Assembly (NCBI GenBank): GCA_029990175.1
Contig: JARKIP010000035.1
Location: 18,465,501 to 18,529,500, forward strand
From: Petunia secreta
Taxonomy: Eukaryota > Streptophyta > Magnoliopsida > Solanales > Solanaceae
DNA length: 64,000 nt
Direction of reading: 5' to 3'
Shown here: positions 32,394 to 43,310 of the stretch, piece by piece
Numbering within the stretch: position 1 is the first letter of the stretch
Layout: each line of letters opens with the position of its first letter
Position numbers and translations under genes: made by a program
Notes under the pieces: model-generated
What the model was told of the DNA's origin: nothing
Seen by the model: the letters and a program-made list of their open reading frames with translations, nothing else
The model's database searches: none

Positions 32394-35112
32394 GTTGGTA
32401 TCAGAGCCCAGTTTAGAGTCTATCCAGACTAAGACAATGTCTGATAGAGTCTCGCTGATGGGTACGTAGACGTCCGTACTTTTCTACGAGGGGCTATGAT
32501 GGCATTTAGGAAGTTTCACTTCTTTCATTTCTGATCTTGCGTCGGTCTAGGATTCAAAAGTATTTTCGTTAATTCGTTAATTCCTTCGTGGTAATTGTGA
32601 ACCCTCGTGCGACGAATCAGCAAGGGCTATGAGTTCAAGATGAAGCAGTCTAGCCTGGGGTTAGCAGTTATGAAGCCTCGAGATTTTTAATCGTCCTGAC
32701 GATCTAGGTACGGAGGTCATAGTAGTACGAGCTCGCAATGGGTAAGGGAGCAGGGACTTATGGTTCCCTTGGCTCTCTACGATGCTTTTATGAGAATCTT
32801 TGCGACGCAGATACCGTCAAAACCTATTATTCGCTAGGAAGCTTATCAGGTTGTCGCAGATGTAGATGTTCGGTCTTAGGGAGCTCCTATTCCGGTTCTT
32901 AATATTGATGCAGTAAATTATGTTCCGGAGACAGCATGTGTTGTGCCTCAAGTTATTCTGGCTGGTTAGTTAGCCTGAGTAATGGCTCGCTCCGAGTGTC
33001 CGAAGAGGTTGCATTATTTTACGCGGTTGAACCTTCTGATATTCTTAAGCAATGCATCAGATAAACCTTGTGATTCTTTTTAAAAATAAAATGATGTCAG
33101 CGTATCCTTCAAGCTTTTGATTATATAAAGCAGTATGGTGTTGATTATTCTGCTTTCCAGTTTCAGGGGTCCAGCCTCGAATTGGTGAGCCGCTCTCTTA
33201 TTAGCTAACTTGGTTCGATTTTTTTTCTAGATTCGTGGAAAAGTTCCTTTCGAGTAGCGAGCGAGACGAAAAGTGTTGCTAGTATGAGTGGATTAGACAA
33301 GGTAGCCTGTCGGTTAGCCTGTTGGTGTCTCAGAATATGAGATTGAATTCTATAGAATGGCTATAATGCATTAGAACTAGTCCATGAGCCTTTCGAGAGA
33401 TTCAAAGATTTATTGATAATCTTTCTCCTTCCCTGAGATCCTGGATGGCTCGAAAAATTGAGGTTGGGACTTCATTTGATGTCGTTGTTGACATTGCTCG
33501 AAAGTATGAGACATACCTAAAGTTAGAGTAGGACGAGTTAGAGCGAGATAGCAAGAAATCCCGTGGCCCTGGTGGACAACCATGGTGCCTCATTTAGAGG
33601 TAAGAGTTCTGATTATTTTGGGAAGTCACCTTCCAGGTTATCTCAGGTTGTGTCACATGATTATTAAAATGCACCAGTAGTTCGTCAAGATCAGACCCAG
33701 TTTTTCTCTTTATAGCTGTTAACATTCTGTCCAGCTTTCATTTTCAGTGAAAAGGTGTTATCATTGTTGTGAGTCTGGTTATCCTTTGAGTAGTTTTTCC
33801 TTACTCCGGTAAGTAGGCAGTCATCCTATCTCTCGTCATCAGGCACCTGGACAGCCGTAGGGAATTTCATTCAGATCTTAATCTACCAGAGATATGCCCT
33901 CATTCGATAGAGGTCAAGAGCGTGGTGGTATTGGTTCTTTTAGAAGTAATTATCACGGTAGTGGCTTAGTTAAGCCGCAGAGGCAGTTAGTGAACTGCCA
34001 GCCTGGCAAGATGCTGAGATATTCGATATAGTAGACCCTGGGATATCTTCTTCTCTTAAGTGTGACTAAGATTTGATTCTTTCGATCGATCTGGAAATGG
34101 TGTGTCTTATCATATTTTGATGGTTTCCTTGGATGTCGTTTCTATTAAGAATCGGTTGCGGTAGAGGGGTGAGCTTCTGATATAATTTATTCCTGGCATT
34201 TGTGATGACCCTACTAGTTTATTTGGTTTAAATGTGAGAGATTTGTGAGTGAGTGTCGGTATTGTCTGCTTGGCATCTTGCTACGCCACCTTCTGTTATT
34301 ATGTCAATTTAGTTTATCTCTCTCCTCGAAATTCAATGTTGGTAGGATAATGGGATCCTAATTCGTCACCATCAGAAAGTGTTATTGTTTCTTCTGGTGT
34401 TAAGTGGTTAGTAAGTGATACTCGATCTACGTGTCTCCTCTTGGTTCGAAACGCTAGTAAAGTCATGTTATCCCATGAGCTTATCTGGATTATAAAAGGG
34501 GTTTCTGGTAAATTATCAGAGTTTCCTTCTTATTGGAAGGTTAAATTAATATGGATGTTGCTCCACAGAACTCATTTAATATTTATCTCTTCAATTGCGA
34601 TTCTTCGGTTTACCTGACTCGTAAGTAGTCTAGCTCTGGTAGCCAAATAAATCAGAAGAAGAGCTTCTTAAAACTCTAATCATTTCTTTCCTCAGCCCGT
34701 GGCCATCTCTTCCTTATTCGGCACTAGTGAGCTTAGGCGGACAGTAACCTATTACGGTTCCCTATGTTGAGCCAGAGTGCGTGCCAAGGTATCAGGGTAA
34801 GCACAGAGTTGTTTTTCAAGGCTACTAAGGGTAATGAGAGGTGTCATTTGACCTTTGATTTGATGCATCAGGCGGTGGTGCTTATAGAAAATGTATGGAG
34901 CTGTGAGTCGAGAGTTGCAGCTGTTTGGCAACTTGAGAGGGTAGTTTGGCAGCTTAGGTCTGCGAACGTTCAGCTTTTCGCTAAATCTTCTTTAGTCCAG
35001 CAGACTGTGCGGGGATGGGTATTCCTATTCAAATAATTGCATGAGTTTGTGCTTCAAGTGGAGGAGTCTTCCTCCAAATACTAAATGGTAATACTAAATC
35101 TCTAGGCCGTTG
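32394..35112 (+). other. Interior INT-a, 5' part
   Basis: Starts with the primer site and carries a degenerate gag. After about 34020 no protein family is recognisable, and the longest open frame is 90 codons at 34764. It is about 94% identical by eye to 56748-59461. Confidence 0.75.
33390..33810 (+). pseudogene. Ty3 (Del/Tekay-like) gag relic in INT-a
   Basis: Plus-strand pieces RFIDNLSPSLRSWMARKIEV, TSFDVVVDIARKYE and DSKKSRGPGG match the Gag core. A later RCYHCCESGYPLSS is a decayed zinc knuckle. Stops interrupt at about 33528 and 33594. The same breaks recur in INT-b, so they predate the duplication. Confidence 0.72.
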
Positions 35113-35991
35113 ATACCACTTTTGTCACGACCCAACCTAGGGCCACTACAGAAACCTACCATGAGTGTCGATCATGGCTAAACCCACTAATAATCTATTA
35201 ATGACAGAGATAAGCTGGTAACCTAATCATATATACGTACCTATCTGCTGAAAGCATAAAGTCTGGAAAGATGACACGACTTTAACTTGCTGGAAATTAG
35301 AACACTGAGCCACAAATTCTGCTATGTCACACTTCATTCCGTCCCACCAATAAATCTGCTTAAGATCATGGTACATCTTAGTCGAACATGGATGAACAGT
35401 GTATTTGGAATTAATGTGCCTCTATCATAATCTGTCCACGTAAATCTGCAACATCAGGAACACAAAGTCTATCTTTATGCATGAGAACACCGTCAGTAGT
35501 AACCCTGTATTGTGACTCCGATTTTCTTCTGGCTATCTGTCTGTATTCAACTAGAACTGGATCCTCAAACTGACGCGGTTTTACTTCATGAAAATTTAGA
35601 GTTGAAGATCTAGTGCAGCTTGTCGTTCATCCATCATTGGCATATCTCCTTCGCATCTCAACTCTTTGAGAAGTTACTTTAGCGTTATAAGTGCAGATGT
35701 AATCAACTTTGTTTATGGTATTCTGCCTCAGCTCATGGTCCAACTACATGTCTCTTTTATTTTCATTTTTTTTCAAGTCATAATATTTCCAATTCAAAGA
35801 CATAACCCTGAAATAGATGTTCAGTCTAAAGATCATTCCTGGTCTACATCATACTATCCAGTAGAATTTGCATGATCCTTATCCTTATATGATAGACTCT
35901 GTTAAGATGAACCTTTGACATACATTAGGATATGAGTAATTACATTCCCACAAGGAGCTCGCGGAACAATACTAACATCAACTGGGATGTT
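35113..35991 (-). pseudogene. Captured antisense piece of a Ty3 pol (RNase H/integrase border)
   Basis: Read on the minus strand: DGVLMHKDRLCVPDVADLRG, then YHDLKQIYWWDGMKCDIAEF and a following cysteine. This is the zinc-binding start of a Ty3/Gypsy integrase with its usual upstream linker (KPRQFEDPVL). At the left end the minus strand reads GGTCGTGACAAAAGTGGTAT, like an LTR tail plus primer site. It is inverted relative to its host element and is absent from A-minus-1. It is present in both interiors of the tandem array (59462-60345). Confidence 0.75.
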
Positions 35992-36889
35992 TGTTATAAT
36001 CTACGCACCTCCTAAATACACTAGAAGGGGGGTTGAATAGTGTCTACCGATTTTCGTTACAAGAACCAGGTTCTTCTTACGTAGAACCTAGTTCTTACCT
36101 TAGCTTGTATACTGCTTCAAACACTGCAACTCACCACAACACACACACAGAAGACACAAGGATTTTACGTGGAAAACTTCTTGCTCAAGGGAGAAAAACC
36201 ACGACCCACACTCTGGGATTTTAGAACTGAATCCACTAACACAAGAGCAAAGTTTCTGATTACAAACTCTGTAACCAAGGGGCTACACTTTAGACCCTAA
36301 TCACTACTCAAAGCTAAACTCTAGCTTTCCAGTAATTACAGAAGAGTTCACCTAATACATACGCTTCTGTAATAAGCCAATAGGTAAAACTATAAATTCT
36401 CAAACTAAGACAACTTACAACTTGATGAACCTAGACAAAATATCTAGACTCAATACACTACATGCACTCAAGTTGTCTTCTCCAGTTTACTCACGTAGAA
36501 AGATGCTAGATCGCCTTTGTATGCTCTCAACTCTCCGTTTGTGAATAACTGCTTTACGACAGTCTCCACTACTTGTATTTATATGGGTCTTGAAACCCTA
36601 GTTGAGTTCTACAAGGAATCCTTTTAATTATGGTAAGTCAGGACTCCCAGTAACTCTTTTCCTTGTTGAAGTCCAACTCCTTTTCACATTTCGAAGATAC
36701 AGCCTGGGCACATCCTCTTTTAGTCTGACTAGGATGCATATTCATTCACACGCCACTACTCCTAGTTCCGCAAGGATTTGCAACCCGTAATTCTTTTCGA
36801 TCAAGCGTGCCCTTCATTTCAAGGACTAGGTTCTTCGTGGGAACCTCTAAGTCCTTTCCGTTTGTCATACTTCAAAATCAGCTCTCAAT
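35992..36889 (-). repeat. Copia 3' LTR
   Basis: 898 bp; ends CTCTCAATA where the other LTR has CTCTCAACA. A minus-strand CCATATAAATA lies at 36576-36586. Confidence 0.93.
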
Positions 36890-36893
36890 AAAT

Positions 36894-37043
36894 TCCCCCT
36901 TTTTGATGATGACAAACAAATATTGCCCAAGAACCTGAATAGACATAAACCAAAAACACAAGGACAAAAGTAACAAGTTCAAGAAAAAACTAAACAGATG
37001 AATTAGGTCACTAACACCCCCAACATTCTTTCTTCCCCCTTTT
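36894..37043 (-). other. Two polypurine tracts of the copia element
   Basis: On the minus strand CATCATCAAAAAGGGGG (36894-36910) abuts the 3' LTR, and a second GATGCCAAAAGGGGGAAG lies at 37033-37050. Repeated tracts of this wording are a recorded Sirevirus feature. Confidence 0.75.
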
Positions 37044-37356
37044 GGCATCATCGAAAAGATTCAAATACCTGCATGAACATGGCAATAATACCCAGTCTAA
37101 AGCACAAGGCAACAAGTCAGTAATAAGAGCAAACACAAGCAGCAATAAGGGCCCAAACAAGAACCAATTACTTAAGCAAGAACTAGTCATAAACACAAGA
37201 AAATTGAAACCATCATCCAGGTTGTGATATCAACACAACCCCATTAACAAGTACACAACTAAAAACCAAATTGTTTTAAACAACCATCACATGCAATCAG
37301 GAGAGAATGAGAGGGGATAGACAACAGGTGGAAAGAGGAGGACAGGACAGGAGGAC

Positions 37357-39489
37357 TCAAAGCTGAATGTTGAAGTGTTTGACAAGCGCCTCAAGTTGCT
37401 TCATATTCGTGGCCCTTTCTATCACTAGCTCGGCCTCATACTTGTGGCAGTCTATCTTCAAACGATCAATTTCTTGATCCTTCAACTTCAGCTGCCTGTG
37501 GAGCTCTGTATTTTCTGTATTAACCTCAAGGACATGAGTCTCCAGCTCCTTCATAGCATCAATGGCCTCTTCAGGTCCATAGTCCTCACTTTCCTCTGCT
37601 TGCTCTTGCTTGGCCTGCATTGGTTCCTTAGAAGCTCTGCTTTCTCTGAAGAAGTCACAATTTTTAAGCACATTGTGCCCAAACATTTGATGAATGGTTG
37701 GCTTCTTCCCAGCTTCTAGGGGAACCCCAAAGTGTTCAAGTACCTTCTGGAGGATGTAGGAATGCACAAGGGAGTGTGGCTTCTGATCTGCGTCAGCAAT
37801 CCTCTTTATATGTCTAATTATCAGCCCAGGCAAATTCATCTTTACCCCCCTGTCCAGCAGGTCCATGTATGTCAGGTCCAAAGCACTAGCTTCACAGTTC
37901 CTCTCTCCCCTAGGCAGAAGGAACCTGCGCACAAACTCAAACAACAACTGGTGTGCAGGTTCCATCTTCTTCTTATCTACCTTCCTCTCCTTCCTTAGCT
38001 TGGGTTTTCCATAGAACTTCTTGACAACATCCAGAGGAGTGACTCCATCAGTCCTCTTTGGCCATTTCTCAGCAGGTATGTCAAGAATCACTCCAAGCTC
38101 AGGTCTCCCAAACTCTATCTCTATTCCCCTCATTGTGGTGAACACTCTCCTAGCATTAACTCTGCAATTTGTGTAGAACTCTCTGATCTCATCAACATGC
38201 AACTTTCTTTCTTTGTTGGCAAACAAACCCAACCATCCCTGGTTAGTAATCATTCTCAGCAATGGCTTTATGTTAAATTCCTTCTCATCATACAAGATGC
38301 TGCCAGGAAACACCTGATGCTTCGAGAAGAAAGCCACCCTGTTAGCTTCATCCTCACTACCTCTCCTCCTTTTTCCGGTCTCAGCCTCACTATCTGTATC
38401 AGAGTCACTTGGATCTGCATAACTCCCAGCATCATCACTCTCTTCCTGTACTTCCTCAGCTCTCCTTTCTTCTTCTTCCCTCTTCTTTGCCTCTACATTT
38501 GTCACAGTTCTTTCCAACTTACCAACCTTCTCCAGCTGTTGCTTCAGAGCAGACCTGGTGCCAACCCTCTTGGCAATAAGCTCAGCAACAGTCTTGTCAT
38601 CACTTTCTCCACTAGCTTCATCAACCAGTCTTGTTTTTAGCACTGGCTTTCCCCCTTTCACCAGTCTCCTTCTTTTTCCAGGCTCCACTATGTTTTCTTT
38701 CACAAACACCACTTCCTCTTCATCTTCCTCACCTGCCAGTCTCTCATCCTCTTCACCAAACTTTCTCTTTCTTTTTGGTTCTTCTGCCTTCTTAGCAACT
38801 ATTTCCTTTTCAACTTTTTTCAAACCAACCTCATCACTCTCTTCTTCTTCTTCTTCAGAATCTGTCCAATTTAGGTCTGCATCATCAGCCTCAGTGGAAT
38901 TTGGACAAGCAACAGGGTCTTGAACCAAATTCTCTGAGGCTTCAGCAAGACCAAGTCCTCCAACTACTGGACTTGCTGGCACAGATTCTTTCTCATTCTT
39001 CTCAGTACTACCAACTTCTTTACAAGGTTCCACTTCACTTTCTCTAAGGGTTTCAACATGATCTTGTTCCCTAAGTTGTTCTTTCACTCTTTCTGCAATA
39101 TTAAACTCTACACCAGACTTACCAACCATAGGCACCTGTAAATATTTCCTAAGTTCATCATGTACACTATCTTGCTCTGCTTCACATGGGTTCCCCCTAT
39201 CTATTCTGTTATCATGCTCAACTCCAATTATTTTGTCTAGTCCTGTAACTAGGGTTTCAGTTTCTGTAGTTCCAGGGCTTTTTATATCTACTGAAGTGAC
39301 AGGCGTAGATGAAATAGGATCAGGGATTACCTCATGCGGTGATTGTGATGAACTTTTTGCAATAGGTGTAGTAGGTACTGCTCTTGATCTCATCTTCTTT
39401 ACTAATTTCTTGTCCCCTTTTTGAAGAAATTTTGTGCGACCCCTCGCGATTCTTTGTGCGAGAGTGGATGGGGGTGGCCTTTCAGACAT
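37357..39489 (-). CDS. Intact 710-codon extra ORF downstream of copia pol
   Basis: Open without interruption, while gag and pol of the same element are broken. Residues 1-40 are basic. About 200-380 is acidic with runs of Glu and two basic, nuclear-signal-like patches (KRKRKF and GKRRRLVKGG). About 390-620 is a folded region (NQGWLGLFANKERKLHVDEI, EFYTNCRVNARRVF, RRFLLPRGERN) resembling the so-called putative plant transposon protein domain. The last ~75 residues form a coiled coil. It lies where Sireviruses carry an env-like gene but has no signal peptide or membrane segment, so a nucleic-acid-associated role is likelier. The domain call is from memory. Confidence 0.72.
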   Translation of the reverse strand: MSERPPPSTLAQRIARGRTKFLQKGDKKLVKKMRSRAVPTTPIAKSSSQSPHEVIPDPISSTPVTSVDIKSPGTTETETLVTGLDKIIGVEHDNRIDRGNPCEAEQDSVHDELRKYLQVPMVGKSGVEFNIAERVKEQLREQDHVETLRESEVEPCKEVGSTEKNEKESVPASPVVGGLGLAEASENLVQDPVACPNSTEADDADLNWTDSEEEEEESDEVGLKKVEKEIVAKKAEEPKRKRKFGEEDERLAGEEDEEEVVFVKENIVEPGKRRRLVKGGKPVLKTRLVDEASGESDDKTVAELIAKRVGTRSALKQQLEKVGKLERTVTNVEAKKREEEERRAEEVQEESDDAGSYADPSDSDTDSEAETGKRRRGSEDEANRVAFFSKHQVFPGSILYDEKEFNIKPLLRMITNQGWLGLFANKERKLHVDEIREFYTNCRVNARRVFTTMRGIEIEFGRPELGVILDIPAEKWPKRTDGVTPLDVVKKFYGKPKLRKERKVDKKKMEPAHQLLFEFVRRFLLPRGERNCEASALDLTYMDLLDRGVKMNLPGLIIRHIKRIADADQKPHSLVHSYILQKVLEHFGVPLEAGKKPTIHQMFGHNVLKNCDFFRESRASKEPMQAKQEQAEESEDYGPEEAIDAMKELETHVLEVNTENTELHRQLKLKDQEIDRLKIDCHKYEAELVIERATNMKQLEALVKHFNIQL

Positions 39490-40127
39490 TGTGAAGAATT
39501 TGTGAATAGTTACTGAGATTTCTAGAGATTTTTTGTTTTTAGGGCTTGAGAGAGAACTTTGGCGTAGTAGAGAAGAAGTGGTTGAATGGAGAGGGATTCA
39601 GGGTGTATCGACAAAAAGGGAAGGGGTTTTGTGATTTGACAACTTCTAGGGAAGACAAAGCAGTAATGATGTAAAGTAGAGAAGCAGCTTTTTGAACTTT
39701 TTGAGAACCGGGAAGAGTTAAAGATTTGACGGTTATGGACTCATTTAATATACCCTTTTCAAGTAGTGGGGTCCAAACAAGTCAAATAGAATTCTACCCG
39801 AAAAAGGAATATGCTCCTATAATTTAGGACAGTTATAAGAACATGGATGATCTCCCTTGACACACGTATGATTGATAATTTAATTTCAGTTATGACTTCA
39901 ATCATGCAGGGTAGTGTGAATGTACCTGGACATGATTCCTCATGCTTTAGTTGGTTCCTTCTTAGTACATAGTAGGTACTTCATGGGATCACATTATTCT
40001 CACCTGGTGCTCAAAAAACTGAACGAGTGTAATTCAAGTACAGGGTTAGACTGGACATTAATGACAAAATTCAAGCATGAGCAATTGAATACTTAACTAA
40101 CCAATCATAAGGGGATTACCTGCTGGG
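39490..40127 (-). other. Spacer between copia pol and the extra ORF
   Basis: About 640 bp with no ORF. It contains AT-rich stretches and could hold a separate promoter or splice acceptor for the extra ORF, but nothing definite is visible. Confidence 0.5.
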
Positions 40128-43100
40128 TCATCCGTGTATTCTGGTCATCCCTAATTCCAACCTGTTCCTCTCGAACTGTACCTTGTTCAATGCTTTGGTA
40201 AATATGTCACCAATTTGATCTTCAGTCCTGCACGAATTCATAGTAATCAGACCCTTTTCCACATTATCGCTCAAGAAATGGTGTCTAATATCAATGTTTT
40301 TGGTTCTTTTATGTTGGACTGGGTTCTTGGCAATATTCACTGCATTAGTGTTATCACAGAAAATTGGCACTGCACCACACTTGATACCAAAGTCCTCCAG
40401 TTGTTGTTTGATCCACAACAATTGTGAACAGCATGATGCAGCTGCCACATACTCAGCTTCAGCAATTGATAAGGCAACTGAGTTTTGCTTCTTTGTAGCC
40501 CAAGAGACCAAACAAGGACCTAGAAAGTGTGCCATTCCTGAAGTGCTTTTCCTGTCCACCAAATGACCTGCATAATCTGTATCAGCAAAACCAATTAGTT
40601 CAAAAGAACCTCCTCTTGGGTACCAGAGATAAAGGTCCTGAGTTCCTTTCAATTATCTCATGATCCTCTTCACAGCTGTCAAATGTGACTCCTTGGGTTT
40701 GGACTGAAATCTAGCACACAATCCTACACTGTCTACTATGTCAGGCCGACTGGCCGTGAGATAGAGAAGTGAACCTATGATTCCTCTATATTTTGTCTCG
40801 TTTGTTGAAGAACCTAGTTCATCCAAATCCAGCTTCGTCCCAGGTGCAATGGGAGTAGTCATTTCCTTCGCTCCTTCCATGTCAAATTTCTTCAGTAGTT
40901 CCTTGACATATTTTTGCTGGTGAATCATAGTTCCTTCAGGCATTTGCTTTATCTGCAATCCAAGGAAGAAATTTATTTCGCCCATCATGCTCATTTCAAA
41001 TTCACTTCCCATCAGATTAGCAAATCCTTTGCATAGCCCCTCATCAGTGGCTCCAAAGATGATATCATCGACATACACTTGAACCACCAATAGATCTTTT
41101 CCTTTCTTTTTGAGGAACAATGTGTTGTCAATCTTTCCTCTCGAGAAACCATTCTTCAGTAGAAATCCTAAGAGTCTTTCATACCAGGCTCTAGGGGCTT
41201 GCTTCAATCCATAAAGAGCCTTGTCCAGTTTGTAAACATGATCAGGGAATTCATTGTTTACAAAACCTGGTGGCTGTATCACATAGACTTCTTCATTCAG
41301 GTAGCCATTTAAGAAAGCACTCTTTACATCCATCTGATATAGTGTAAACTCCATGTATGTAGCAAAAGCAATTAGCATCCTTATGGCCTCCATCTTTGCC
41401 ACTGGTGCAAAGGTTTCATCATAGTCTATTCCTTCTTCCTGACTATAACCTTGAACTACTAATCTTGCTTTGTTTCTCGTCACTCTACCATGCTCATCTA
41501 GTTTGTTCCTGAATACCCATTTTGTTCCAATTATTGATCTGTCCTTTGGCTTAAGAACTAGGTGCCACACTTTGATTCTTTCAAATTGATGTAGTTCCTC
41601 CTGCATGGCTAGAATCCAGTCTGGGTCTTCTAGAGCTTCTTTTACGTTCTTTGGTTCCAGAGAGGAGAGGAAAGCAAAGAAAGCGCAGAAGTTCTTCAAG
41701 GCTGACCTGGTCATGATTCCTGTATCCAATTTCGATAGAACATTCTCCAAAGGATGAGATCTTTGATGTTTCCATGGCCTAAGTTGAATACGATTGGAAG
41801 GACCTACAACATTATCCTGGAGGGGTTCTTCCTGACTTGCTGGATCATCAGCTTCATTAGAGGTTCCCCCGGTCAAGTTGACTCCTTGTTCTAATGTGCT
41901 TGGATTTTCACCTGATGTCTCCTTGTCTTCTGAGTCTTCCAGTTCATTTACACCTTCTTCCCTACTAAGGCCAATCATTTGATCTTCTGTCTCACTCTCC
42001 TCCAGTGCCTTGTCTGATTCATCAAAGACAACATGCATACTTTCTTCCACTGTTTGTGTCCTTTTGTTGAACACTTTGTATGCTTTGCCTTGGGTAGAAT
42101 AACCAAGAAATATTGCCTCGTCAGTCCTAGCATCGAACTTTCCCAAGGGTTCCTTGCCATTGTTGTGAACAAAATATTTACAACCAAAGGGTCTTAGGTG
42201 AGCAATACTTTGTTTTCTACCTCTGAGAAGCTCATATAGGGTCTTGTCAAGAATTGCTCTGATGGAATATCTGTTCAGCAAGTAGCATGCAGTATTTATA
42301 GCTTCAGCCTAAAAGTTTCTTGCAAGCCCACTTGATAACAACATAGTCCTGGCCATATCCTCCAGAGACCTGTTCTTCCTCTCAACCACTCCATTTTGTT
42401 GGGGAGTTCTTGGAGCGGAGAAGTTATGATCTATGTTGTTCTTTGCACAATACTCAGAGAATTTTGAATTCTCAAACTCAGTTCCATGATCAGATCTGAT
42501 GCTGATGAGTTCAAGGCTTAACCTTTTCTGAACTACACCAGCCCAGTCTTTAAAGCTGTCAAAAGCTTCATCTTTAGTTGCCAAGAACAGAGTCCATGTG
42601 TATCTAGAGTAGTCATCAACAATCACGAACACAAATCTCTTTCCCCCTCTACTCCTGACTCTCATAGGTCCACACAGATCCATATGCAACAGTTCCAGTG
42701 GTTTTGATGTGCTTACCACATTCTTGGACATAAAGGATGATCTCACATGCTTTCCCTTTACACACGCATCACACATTTTTATGTTTTCAAATCTCTTACT
42801 TGGCAATCCACGAACCAGCTCATTTGATACGAGCTTATTCAGTTGTGAGAGACTTGCATGACCCATTCGTTTGTGCCACAGCTGAGAGTCACTTTCTTGT
42901 ACATTCAAGCATGTTAGGTTATTTTCAGGTAGTGACTTCAGCGATGCTTTGTATACATTGTTCACCCTCTTTCCTTCCATTACAGTTTCTCCACTCTGTA
43001 GGTTCTTCATAATGAATCCTACAGACGAGAACCTCACTTCATTACCTCTATCACATAGTTGGGAAATGCTCAGAAGATTGTGTCTGAGACCATCAACACA

Positions 43101-43304
43101 ATAAACATTTTCACTAGCATGGTCCAGAGTTCTCCCAATCTTTCCAATTCCTACTATTTGTCCACTTTTTCCTCCTCCGAAGGCCACACCGCCTCCTTGA
43201 AATGCTGCGAGTGAGAGAAAGTTTCTTTTATCTCCTGTCATGTGCCTTGAACAACCACTGTCAAGAATCCAACTTGAGTTGTTCTCCCTCACTCCAGCCT
43301 GCAA
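40128..43304 (-). pseudogene. pol: Copia pol: protease, integrase, RT, RNase H
   Basis: One frame with two nonsense codons. The protease has ILDSGCSRHMTG near the start. The integrase has its zinc-binding HHCC (residues H144, H148, C178, C181) and the triad D209, D272, E308, where the last two are 35 residues apart. A TAG at about 42309-42311 replaces the usual Trp before AEAINTACY. Reverse transcriptase follows with VYVDDIIFG (YVDD at codons 403-406 of the 42281 frame). A TAA at 40653-40655 precedes RNase H (GFADTDYAG, IAEAEYVAAAS, IFTKAL). All catalytic residues remain, so the inactivation is slight and recent. Confidence 0.95.
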
Positions 43305-43310
43305 AACAGA

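Noticed and set aside
38197..38923. Plus-strand ORFs of 147 and 121 codons
   Set aside because: They are antisense to the 710-codon minus-strand ORF; serine- and leucine-rich composition is the mirror of its acidic and lysine-rich stretch.
37357..39489. Calling the extra copia ORF an envelope gene
   Set aside because: It has no signal peptide, membrane segment or cysteine pattern; the position alone is not enough.
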